DNA of 27,591 nt, from the NCBI GenBank assembly GCA_951800675.1, contig CATOKC010000035.1, forward strand, positions 1 to 27,591, written 5' to 3'. Below the pieces are notes generated by a model, which did not search any database, had not been told where the DNA came from, and was given only the letters and a program-made list of their open reading frames with translations. The position numbers and the translations under genes are program-made. Positions 19,646-25,966 of the stretch are shown one piece after another; the first letter of the stretch is position 1, and each line of letters starts with the position of its first letter. Source of the DNA: an uncultured Oscillibacter sp. GTDB lineage: Bacteria > Bacillota_A > Clostridia > Oscillospirales > Oscillospiraceae.

Positions 19646-21381
19646 AGGCTCCAATCCTCCTCCAGCTTTGATGTATCGAATGGGTGCCGCGCCCTGTAGG
19701 CCAGCCATGCCGCCACGGCGATGACCCAGGCCACCGTGACGTCGATGCGCCCGACGCTCCGGTCCTTCATGGGCTTGGTATTCTCGTTCCCGTCTACCGA
19801 GCGGCGGACGTTCCCGAAGCACCACCGGGCGCAGGTGTTGTGGACGTGGAGCATCTCCCGCCCCCGCAGCATCCGCTCGATCTCCTTCATGGCCGGGCTC
19901 ATGCCCACCATGGTCTGGGAGATGGAGATAACCTGGACGCCCGCGTCCTGCAGCTGGGGCGTCAGGGTGTCCGCCAGATGGGCGTCGACGCCGAGATACA
20001 AAAGCTGGTATTGCTCCTTGGCCTCCATCACCGCGTCCACCATGTCCCGGAAGTCCACCATGTCCCCGGCGCGCAGGTTCAAGAAGCCGGCCCGCTCCCA
20101 GTCCCGGAAGGGCATGCCGTCCGTCTTCTCCGCTTCCAGCACCGTCTGCCGGGGCTTCCAGGCCCTAAACAGCACCACCGCCGTCTCCAGGCCCGGCTGG
20201 GGCGGGAACACCAGCACAAACGCCGTCAGGTCCATGGTCTTGGACAGGTCCAGCCCGCCGAAGCACCGCTTGCCCGTCAGATGTTCCCGGACCCACGCCT
20301 CCCGCTCTTTCTTGGCGGAAGGCCCGATCTGGGTCTTGTCGTACAGCGTCAGGGGAAGCCACCCCACGTCCTTGGTGGAGATCCACTCGTTCAGCCGCAG
20401 CCAGCGGAAGGACCGCTCCGCCGCCTCGCTCTGCCTCGCCGCCCGGGCCGCCGCCCGGAACTTCCGGGCGCTCATGGTCACGCCATAGGAGGGGTTGCAG
20501 GCTTTCCAGAGCGCTTCATCGTAGATGTCCAGGTCCTTCAGCTTGTCTGGGTCATCCCCGGTGAGGACAGACACGCCGTACATCACCGGCAGCCATTCCG
20601 GGTCGTCCGCATCCTGGGGCCGCTCCGGCTTCCCCTGACGCCAGGCCAGAATCCTCCGGCATTTCTCATGAACCTCCCAGCCGATGGAGGCCCGGTCCGG
20701 GTCGTCTCCGGCCGTGGTCAGCACCAGAACCGTCTGCTGACGCCGGGCGGCGTCGGAGCCGGTGGTAAGCACCTCCCAGCGGGCCCGGCCCTTCCTGCCC
20801 TTCCAGGCGTGGAGCTCGTCGCAGAGGATGGCGGAGAAGGAAGGACCGTGCTTGTTCTCCACGTCCCCGGAGTAGACCTTCATCACGCCGCCGAAGCGGG
20901 TGCGGATCTCCCGCACGCTGTCCCGGCACCAGGCCAGGGGCTTGTGGGCGGACTCCGACAGGGCGGTGTTCTCCACTATGTACTTGGCGCACTTGTAGAT
21001 AATATCCGCGTTTTCCTTGTCTACGGCGAAGATGCCCACATTGGGAAGGGCTTCGCCGTCCGCCAGAAGGTGGTACAGGCCAAGGCCGGCGGCAAATTCG
21101 CTCTTGCCGTTCTTCTTCGGGATCTCGTTGTATAGAAACCGCCGGTACCGGACCCAACTCCCGTCGTCGTCCCGCACCTGGACGCCGTAGAACTCCCGGA
21201 CAATCTGTTCCTGCCACGGGAGCAGTTCAAAAGGCTGTCCCGCCCACTCGTTCTGGCTGAACACCGGCAATCCGAAGAAGCGCAGCACCCGGTCCACGGC
21301 CTCTTGGCAGTAACGCAGCTCCGCGCCGCCGTCCGGTACCGGCACATGGATGAACGGCGTCAGCCAGACGGCTTCAGGCAT
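19642..21381 (-). CDS. terL: Terminase large subunit (Terminase_1 family)
   Basis: 579 residues from ATG 21381, which overlaps the small-subunit stop. It is the ATP-driven motor and nuclease that packages DNA into heads. The ATPase part has the Walker A-like PKKNGKS (88-94) and Walker B AILCDE (about 184-189), then LTTAGDD. The RNase H-like nuclease part has acidic positions in GGLDLSKTMDLTAF, YLGVDAHLADT and GRIDVTVAWV. Full family length and motifs are present, so this gene looks intact although its partner genes on both sides (small subunit, portal) are reduced. Confidence 0.92.
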   Translation of the reverse strand: MPEAVWLTPFIHVPVPDGGAELRYCQEAVDRVLRFFGLPVFSQNEWAGQPFELLPWQEQIVREFYGVQVRDDDGSWVRYRRFLYNEIPKKNGKSEFAAGLGLYHLLADGEALPNVGIFAVDKENADIIYKCAKYIVENTALSESAHKPLAWCRDSVREIRTRFGGVMKVYSGDVENKHGPSFSAILCDELHAWKGRKGRARWEVLTTGSDAARRQQTVLVLTTAGDDPDRASIGWEVHEKCRRILAWRQGKPERPQDADDPEWLPVMYGVSVLTGDDPDKLKDLDIYDEALWKACNPSYGVTMSARKFRAAARAARQSEAAERSFRWLRLNEWISTKDVGWLPLTLYDKTQIGPSAKKEREAWVREHLTGKRCFGGLDLSKTMDLTAFVLVFPPQPGLETAVVLFRAWKPRQTVLEAEKTDGMPFRDWERAGFLNLRAGDMVDFRDMVDAVMEAKEQYQLLYLGVDAHLADTLTPQLQDAGVQVISISQTMVGMSPAMKEIERMLRGREMLHVHNTCARWCFGNVRRSVDGNENTKPMKDRSVGRIDVTVAWVIAVAAWLAYRARHPFDTSKLEEDWSL

Positions 21382-21625
21382 CCCGGCGGCCTCCCTCAAT
21401 GAGCTGGAGGAAGAGATTGTCGTCCTCCTTCGGCTTCAAAGTCTCCGGGACCACCAGGCGGCAGCGGCTGGTGATGGTCAGGCCCATGTCGTTGGCGCAC
21501 GCCCGGGCCTGCTTGAAGTAGCGGTCCTGGATGCGGCTCCAGTCCTCCGCCGCCTCCTCAGCGCGGCTCAGGTGCTTGCGCCCCGTGGCTTTCAACAGGT
21601 CCGTGGGCTGTCTTGGTCCCGGCAT
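21374..21625 (-). CDS. terS: Terminase small subunit, P27 family (internally short)
   Basis: 83 residues from ATG 21625 (GAGGAG upstream). The start MPGPRQPTDLLKATGRKHLS and the end RYFKQARACANDMGLTITSR, then CRLVVPETLKPKEDDN are the two conserved ends of P27 terminase small subunits, which recognise the packaging site. P27 proteins are normally about 140-170 residues; here LSRAEEA passes directly to AEDWSRIQDRYFK, so some 60 residues of the helical core appear to be missing with the frame kept. The stop overlaps the terL start. Confidence 0.75.
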   Translation of the reverse strand: MPGPRQPTDLLKATGRKHLSRAEEAAEDWSRIQDRYFKQARACANDMGLTITSRCRLVVPETLKPKEDDNLFLQLIEGGRRDA

Positions 21626-21637
21626 AACTTCAGCTCC

Positions 21638-22042
21638 TCATCGGGTTTTTGCGGGATTTGCGGCGAACCTGCGGCGCCGTTTTTCCCTTCGGTTTTGCCA
21701 CAGTTCCCGCGCCGTTTTGCGGCTGTGGCAGGAATGACAAAGGCTTTCCAGGTTCCCAGGGTCCGTGAACAGGGCCCAGTCCCCTTTGTGGTCCCGGATG
21801 TGGTCCACGTCGGTGGCGTACCGGCGCACGCCCCGCCGGGCGCGCTCCCGGCAGAAGGGTTCCCGCAAAAGCTGGTCCTCACGCAGACGCTTCCACACGT
21901 CCGTCCCGTACATCCAGCGCCACGCCTGGGCCTCCGCGCCGCGCCGGTCCTTTGACCGCGGCTGATGGGCGGCGCAATACCCGCTGGAGACCAGCACGCC
22001 GCACCCGGGATGGAGACAGGGCCGAAGCGGTTTCATTGCCAT
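21638..22042 (-). CDS. HNH endonuclease of the packaging module
   Basis: 134 residues from ATG 22042, behind GGAGGTGAT. An N-terminal zinc-knuckle-like part (CLHPGCGVLVSSGYCAAH) leads to an HNH domain: TDVDHIRDHKGD (D80-H81), then N97 in DPGNLESLCHSCHSRKTARE with the structural Cys pair. Such HNH proteins next to terminase are needed for specific cleavage and packaging of cos-type phages (HK97 gp74, phi11-like). It is encoded 12 bases upstream of terS. The C-terminus is strongly basic (NRREKRRRR). Complete and probably functional in itself. Confidence 0.88.
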   Translation of the reverse strand: MAMKPLRPCLHPGCGVLVSSGYCAAHQPRSKDRRGAEAQAWRWMYGTDVWKRLREDQLLREPFCRERARRGVRRYATDVDHIRDHKGDWALFTDPGNLESLCHSCHSRKTARELWQNRREKRRRRFAANPAKTR

Positions 22043-22063
22043 GGGCTATCACCTCCACGGAGC

Positions 22064-22118
22064 AAAATAAAACGCCTGGGCCGTGTGATCCGCGCTTGGC
22101 GCATCACGTGGCTCGGGC
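22064..22118 (-). terminator. Long imperfect hairpin between zinc-ribbon and HNH genes
   Basis: Arms 22074-22089 and 22103-22118 can pair over 16 positions around GCGCCAAGCGCGG, followed on the minus strand by CGTTTTATTTTG. On the minus-strand RNA four positions are A-C mismatches; on a plus-strand RNA the same positions are G-U pairs. It may be a degraded terminator or an RNA structure of the opposite strand. Confidence 0.4.
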
Positions 22119-22298
22119 TCATTGGCTCAGGCTCAAGTCGATATTCAAGAATCGCTCCCGGTGGCAGTTCCGGCAGTAAACGTAGGCGCGGACACGCCCA
22201 TCCGATGGGAGCCGGAGGAGTTTGACCTTCTCACATACCGGACAGAGCACCCATCCGTTCTTTACAGCTAGTTTAGCAGGTTTCGCTGCGCTTTGCAA
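22119..22298 (-). CDS. Small zinc-ribbon protein (cysteine-rich KTR/Com-like)
   Basis: 59 residues from TTG 22298, 7 bases after AGGAGG. Sequence: KLAVKNGWVLCPVCEKVKLL, then a short basic loop, then YVYCRNCHRERFLNIDLS. Two Cys-x2-Cys pairs (CPVC, CRNC) form one zinc ribbon, and the layout resembles cysteine-rich KTR proteins of conjugative elements and Com of phage Mu. Probably nucleic-acid binding; Com-like translation control is one possibility. It lies in the early region between the Rep-like gene and HNH. Short but well supported by ribosome binding site and motif. Confidence 0.7.
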   Translation of the reverse strand: MQSAAKPAKLAVKNGWVLCPVCEKVKLLRLPSDGRVRAYVYCRNCHRERFLNIDLSLSQ

Positions 22299-22366
22299 TG
22301 GGATCGCCTCCTGTTTTTGTAAAACGTGTCAGTTATTCAACTACATTCCAAGATAGAATCATTGAT

Positions 22367-23098
22367 TTAAAATAAAAGCCCCGTTTTTTGCTCGATGTAC
22401 CAGGCGTAATAATAAGCCCCGAACTCGTTCCTCACGTCGTTTCTTCCAGATATTGACACATTGTCCGGAATCTCGATCACGCCGGATTCATCCTTCCACC
22501 GTTCCGGCGGCGGCAGCTGGGCGTTCAGGGTCCGGCTGCAGTTCCACAGCTTCGCCCCGATGGGCAGGATCAAGCCGTCCGTGGCCTCCTTGTTGAAGTA
22601 CTTGGCCGTCCGCCGGTAACTGTCATGAGGTCCCCGGAGCAGGGGCTCGTCATCTACGTTGCCGTATTTCCAGAGATAGCGGATCACCGACGGCGGGAAG
22701 TCCCCGTAGCGAAGGACGATGTGGAGGTGATAGCGGTGGTCCCCGTGACGGCCTTCCACCAGGTAGATGTAATCAAAGGGGCCGCCCTTCCAGCGCCGGA
22801 GCCGGGCGAGGAAGGCCCGCCAGACCTTGCGCACGTCCTGAAACTTCTCCGGCAGGGATTCCGGGTCAAAGCTGAGGTCATACCGGGTCCCCTCGAAGCG
22901 GAACAGAGCCAGCCGCAGTTCCAGCCGGTCCACCCGGGTCCGGCAGACGGAGGAGTCCCGGGGCGGGCGGAGGATTTTGTTCTTCTCCGTCCGTTCATAG
23001 AGGCTGTCCGAGGCGCTGAGGCGAGGACGTAGGGCCCGGCACTCCTTCACCAGGGGCCCCGCCCGTTGTCTCGCGCAGTACCAGACCGGTCCGCTCAC
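22367..23098 (-). CDS. HUH-type replication initiator-like protein
   Basis: 243 residues from GTG 23098, overlapping the preceding stop as GTGA. Motif order fits rolling-circle Rep proteins (REP_ORF2/G2P-like): a hydrophobic strand FDYIYLVEGRHGDH, the metal-binding HUH motif H124-L-H126 in RYHLHIVLRYG, and a YxxK motif, Tyr167-F-N-Lys170, in YRRTAKYFNKEA. These enzymes nick one strand through a tyrosine to start replication. No helicase domain is attached. It sits with small Cys-rich proteins upstream of the packaging genes. Whether it replicates this phage or came from a plasmid/satellite is open. The frame is intact. Confidence 0.7.
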   Translation of the reverse strand: MSGPVWYCARQRAGPLVKECRALRPRLSASDSLYERTEKNKILRPPRDSSVCRTRVDRLELRLALFRFEGTRYDLSFDPESLPEKFQDVRKVWRAFLARLRRWKGGPFDYIYLVEGRHGDHRYHLHIVLRYGDFPPSVIRYLWKYGNVDDEPLLRGPHDSYRRTAKYFNKEATDGLILPIGAKLWNCSRTLNAQLPPPERWKDESGVIEIPDNVSISGRNDVRNEFGAYYYAWYIEQKTGLLF

Positions 23099-23262
23099 GG
23101 CTTCGGCCTCCGGTTCTCCAGCCCGCAGCGGGCCGGATCGTTGAGACAGGGATTCCGGCAGCGGTCCCGCTTCCGCTCCACGCAGTCCGCGCAGCAGTAG
23201 CGGTCTCCGCGCTTGTCGCAGTGGAAGCGGGAGCACATCCGGGGCGCTTTCTTCTCAGCCAC
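23095..23262 (-). CDS. Cysteine-rich mini-protein (Cys-rich VLP-like)
   Basis: 55 residues from GTG 23262, starting inside the end of the previous gene and sharing GTGA with the next. Sequence parts: APRMCSRFHCDKRGDRYCCA, DCVERKRDRCRNPCLNDPAR, CGLENRRPKP. Nine Cys and a His in close pairs suggest two metal sites. The pattern recalls the cysteine-rich VLP family found in Clostridia phages and conjugative elements. Function unknown. The tight overlap on both sides shows it belongs to the early operon. Confidence 0.6.
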   Translation of the reverse strand: MAEKKAPRMCSRFHCDKRGDRYCCADCVERKRDRCRNPCLNDPARCGLENRRPKP

Positions 23263-23806
23263 TTTCCGTCCCCTCCTTAAGCTTGGCGGCGGCCTGACTT
23301 ATATCCTTCAGCAGCAGTCCGGCGTATTCATAAATTCGCTCCGCGCCCTCCAGGTCCGGGGCCCGCAGGGCGAAGGCGTGGCCGTCCAGATCCACCGACA
23401 GCTCCACAGGGCCGTTCATGGCTGGAAGTGCCAAAGGCCGGGGAGGAGGAACAGCCGGAGGCGGCGCATTGGGGACGGAGTTCTCCGGTACGGGAGGAGG
23501 ACGGCGCTCCGGGTTTGCCGGAAGACCCAGGTTCCGCCGCCAGTAAGCCACCGCCGATGTTGTAGCCCCCACCTTCCCCGCAATCTCCGCGTCGGACAGC
23601 TTTTCATCGTACAAGGTCCTGGCCCTTTCCGTGTCCCATCCTCTTCGTTTCATAAAAGCGCTTCCTTTCTTCGTCAGGTCCGCCTCTTTCCGCGCGGTGC
23701 AGTCCTCTCCGGGCGGGCAGGGGCGGCAATGGCCGGTAATCTGGAGATAATCGCAGCACCACGCCCCGGGGAGGTAGACGGCGTAGGCACAGCCTTTACA
23801 GCTCAT
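23255..23806 (-). CDS. Cys-rich, HTH-containing early phage protein
   Basis: 183 residues from ATG 23806 (ribosome binding site GGAGGG; ATGA overlap with the upstream gene). The N-terminus has Cys clusters (MSCKGCAYAV, WCCDYLQITGHCRPCPPGED) like a small metal-binding domain. Residues about 55-92 form a helix-turn-helix (RARTLYDEKLSDAEIAGKVG, then ATTSAVAYWRRNLGLP) like those in phage terminase-related or transposase-type proteins. A proline-rich linker of about 30 residues and a short conserved-looking C-terminus follow (LSVDLDGHAFALRAPDLEG). It probably binds DNA in early regulation or replication. No named family recognised. Confidence 0.6.
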   Translation of the reverse strand: MSCKGCAYAVYLPGAWCCDYLQITGHCRPCPPGEDCTARKEADLTKKGSAFMKRRGWDTERARTLYDEKLSDAEIAGKVGATTSAVAYWRRNLGLPANPERRPPPVPENSVPNAPPPAVPPPRPLALPAMNGPVELSVDLDGHAFALRAPDLEGAERIYEYAGLLLKDISQAAAKLKEGTESG

Positions 23807-24306
23807 GGAGTTCCCTCCTCCGGCGCCGTCCAGCACACGGTCAGGCTTTGCAGGCCGCACCGGACGGCATAATCGTAATCCGGCGTGTAGATGTCCACCC
23901 AGTTCCCCTTGACTCCGGTGTCAGTGGCCCGGAAGGTCCCGGCGCTCCCGTCGGCGTACTCCACATGGACCGTCGAGAACAGCGGGATAACCTCCGGGTC
24001 CACGGCGCAGGTGACGCCTTCCTCTACGGGGAGGCCGCTGGCGGTGATGCCATAGGCCGGGTGGTCCGGGGCCTTGCCGCAGGTGTCCTCGGTGTACCAG
24101 GTGACGGTGCAGCTCTCAATCACATGGACTTCCGCCGGAGATTCAACGGGCGTCTCCGGTTTCGGCTCCGCCCGCTCCGCGGGAGGCGGAATGAGCTGAA
24201 CGGCGGGGCCGGGCGGAATCTCCGCCGCCGGAACTGGAAGGGGCCGGAGAAACAGGGCCAGGAAAAGCGCAAAAGGGAAAACTAGAAACAGAATCTTATT
24301 ACGCAT
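23803..24306 (-). CDS. Secreted 3D-domain cell-wall protein
   Basis: 167 residues from ATG 24306, chosen because it starts the signal peptide MRNKILFLVFPFALFLALFL and overlaps the upstream stop. An in-frame ATG at 24351 would put 15 charged residues before it. A proline/glutamate-rich spacer leads to a 3D domain (about 75-165) with TWYTEDTCGKAP, GVTCAVDPEVIPLFSTVHVE and the acidic signature FRATDTGVKGNWVDIY. The fold is related to RlpA/MltA barrel domains that act on peptidoglycan. Common in Clostridia phages. It may remodel the wall for DNA entry or lysis. Intact. Confidence 0.75.
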   Translation of the reverse strand: MRNKILFLVFPFALFLALFLRPLPVPAAEIPPGPAVQLIPPPAERAEPKPETPVESPAEVHVIESCTVTWYTEDTCGKAPDHPAYGITASGLPVEEGVTCAVDPEVIPLFSTVHVEYADGSAGTFRATDTGVKGNWVDIYTPDYDYAVRCGLQSLTVCWTAPEEGTP

Positions 24307-24607
24307 CAGATACCGGCCCCCTCTTTTTCCCGACAGGCTTGGCATCGGCAACCCCCACGATTTTGTTCCACTTGCGATCTGCTTTTTCCGCTTCCCTCAT
24401 GGCGGCGTCCGCTTTTTTAAATACCGAGTCTGGAATATCAACCAATCTTTTTCCCTCATAGGGCGTCAGCAGGTCAATGGACTCCTGCCGCTTTTGGAAT
24501 GCGTAATCAGAAACCCTCCTGGCTTCGTCTATTTTCTTTCTCTCCCGCTCTTGCCGCGGGTTCAGAACAAGAACGCCTTGCCAGAGGAAGAAAAAAATGT
24601 TATAATA
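24299..24607 (-). pseudogene. Phage early gene truncated at the junction with host DNA
   Basis: The frame, open from 24607 to the stop at 24299, has no ATG, GTG or TTG in its upstream part. It reads IFFFLWQGVLVL (membrane-like), then ERERKKIDEARRVSDYAFQK, then SIDLLTPYEGKRLVDIPDSV, then a basic end. The stop overlaps the start of the 3D-domain gene, as phage genes do. At its 5' end it runs into the host promoter (24578-24606), so its own start appears to have been lost where prophage and chromosome meet. Function unknown. Confidence 0.5.
24578..24606 (+). promoter_or_regulatory. Consensus promoter of the solute-binding protein operon
   Basis: TTGCCA (24578-24583; 5 of 6), a 17-base spacer that is A-rich, then perfect TATAAT (24601-24606). 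Start expected near 24613, giving a leader of about 85 bases. Confidence 0.8.
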
Positions 24608-24634
24608 TCAGCGCTGTATCTGTAGGGCGAACCA

Positions 24635-24664
24635 CCGCCCCAAACGGCCCACCGATTGGGGCGG
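24635..24664 (+). promoter_or_regulatory. Perfect hairpin in the leader of the solute-binding protein mRNA
   Basis: CCGCCCCAA (24635-24643) pairs exactly with TTGGGGCGG (24656-24664) around a 12-base loop. No T-run follows. It lies between the promoter and the ribosome binding site, so it may affect mRNA stability or translation, or bind a regulator as DNA. Confidence 0.55.
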
Positions 24665-24697
24665 GGCCGCAGAAATCAACCGGAAGGGCCTGACGCT

Positions 24698-25927
24698 ATG
24701 AAAAAGTGTGTGTTTCTGCTTCTGTCTCTGGGGGCGCTGCTGCTCCTCTCCGCCTGCAAGGACCCGGAGCCGCCGGAGAGCGGCGGCGCGGAAAGGGAGA
24801 CCGTGAGCCTGACTGTCTGGGGCGCCGAGGAGGACGAGGCCCTGCTTCAGGAGATTTTCGCCTCCTTCCAGTCCCGCTACGCCGGGGAGGCGGATTTCCG
24901 CATCACGTACCAGCCCCAGAGCGAGTCCCACTGCAAGGACGCCCTGCTGGGGGACCTGGAGGGCGGGGCGGATGTCTTTGCCTTTGCCGACGATCAGGTA
25001 GCCGCCCTGGCTGCCGCGGGAGGGCTAAACCCCATTCAAGATTCCAACGCCATTCGGAGCGCGAACCTCTCCGCCGCCGTGGAGGCGGCCAGTGTGGGCG
25101 GAACCCTTTATGCCTATCCCCTGACGGCGGACAACGGCTATTTTCTCTATTATAATAAGGCTTATTTTAACCAGGAGGACGTACAGTCCCTGGACCGGAT
25201 GCTGGAAATCGCGGCGGCGGCCGGACGGCGGATTACCATGGACTGGTCCTCCGCCTGGTATGTTTACGCTTTCTTTGGAAACACCGGATTGCGGGTGGGG
25301 CTGAACGAGGACGGCCTTACCAACTTCTGCACCTGGAACAGCGCCGAGGGGCCCATTGCCGGCGTGGACGTGGCCCAGGCCATGCTGGATGTGGCCGCCA
25401 GCCCCGGCTTTGCCAGCCGGACGGACGAGGAATTCCTGGCGGGCGTGCGGGACGGCTCGGTGATTGCCGGAATCAGCGGCGTGTGGAACGCCGTGACCAT
25501 CCAGGAGGCCTGGGGCGAAAACGCCGGAGCCGCCAAGCTGCCCACGTTTACCTGCAAGGGCCGGCAGGTTCAAATGGCCTCCTTTTCCGGCTGCAAGCTC
25601 ATCGGCGTGAACGCCTATTCCAAGCATCCTCAGTGGGCGGCCCGGCTGGCGGAGTGGATTACCAGCGAGGAAAACCAGCGCCTCCGCTTCGAGCTGCGGG
25701 GCCAGGGCCCCGCCAATGCCAATGCCGCCGCTTCCCCGGAGGTTCAGGCGGCTCCCGCCATCGCCGCGCTGCTGGCCCAGTCGGAGTTTTCCCAGCTCCA
25801 GCGGGTGGGCGGCAAGTTCTGGGACCCGGTGGCGGAGTTTGCTGGGAATATGGCCCGGGGGAATCCCTCCGGCGCAGAGCTCCAGGCCCAGCTGGACCGC
25901 TTAGCGGAAGGTGTGACGGCGCGGTAA
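24698..25927 (+). CDS. Extracellular solute-binding lipoprotein (sugar ABC type)
   Basis: 409 residues from ATG 24698 (GGAAGGG upstream). The signal peptide ends in a lipobox LSAC with Cys20 lipidated, so the protein is tethered outside the membrane. The mature part is a cluster B/carbohydrate-type binding protein: VSLTVWGAEEDEALLQEIFA, then GGADVFAFADDQVAALAAAG, YAYPLTADNGYFLYYNKAYF, then MASFSGCKLIGVNAYSKHPQ and the helical end. It would bind an oligosaccharide or similar ligand. No permease or ATPase gene is in the window. The next gene, 39 bases on, is a chemoreceptor, which suggests a sensing role for this protein, alone or besides transport. Confidence 0.85.
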   Translation: MKKCVFLLLSLGALLLLSACKDPEPPESGGAERETVSLTVWGAEEDEALLQEIFASFQSRYAGEADFRITYQPQSESHCKDALLGDLEGGADVFAFADDQVAALAAAGGLNPIQDSNAIRSANLSAAVEAASVGGTLYAYPLTADNGYFLYYNKAYFNQEDVQSLDRMLEIAAAAGRRITMDWSSAWYVYAFFGNTGLRVGLNEDGLTNFCTWNSAEGPIAGVDVAQAMLDVAASPGFASRTDEEFLAGVRDGSVIAGISGVWNAVTIQEAWGENAGAAKLPTFTCKGRQVQMASFSGCKLIGVNAYSKHPQWAARLAEWITSEENQRLRFELRGQGPANANAAASPEVQAAPAIAALLAQSEFSQLQRVGGKFWDPVAEFAGNMARGNPSGAELQAQLDRLAEGVTAR

Positions 25928-25966
25928 GCCGTTGAAATTTCCATCACGTTTCGGGGGGAGTACCTA

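Noticed and set aside
19684..21135. Plus-strand frame of 483 codons opposite the terminase large subunit
   Set aside because: The terminase motifs on the minus strand are clear. The plus frame is Pro/His/Gly/Leu-rich with no domain.
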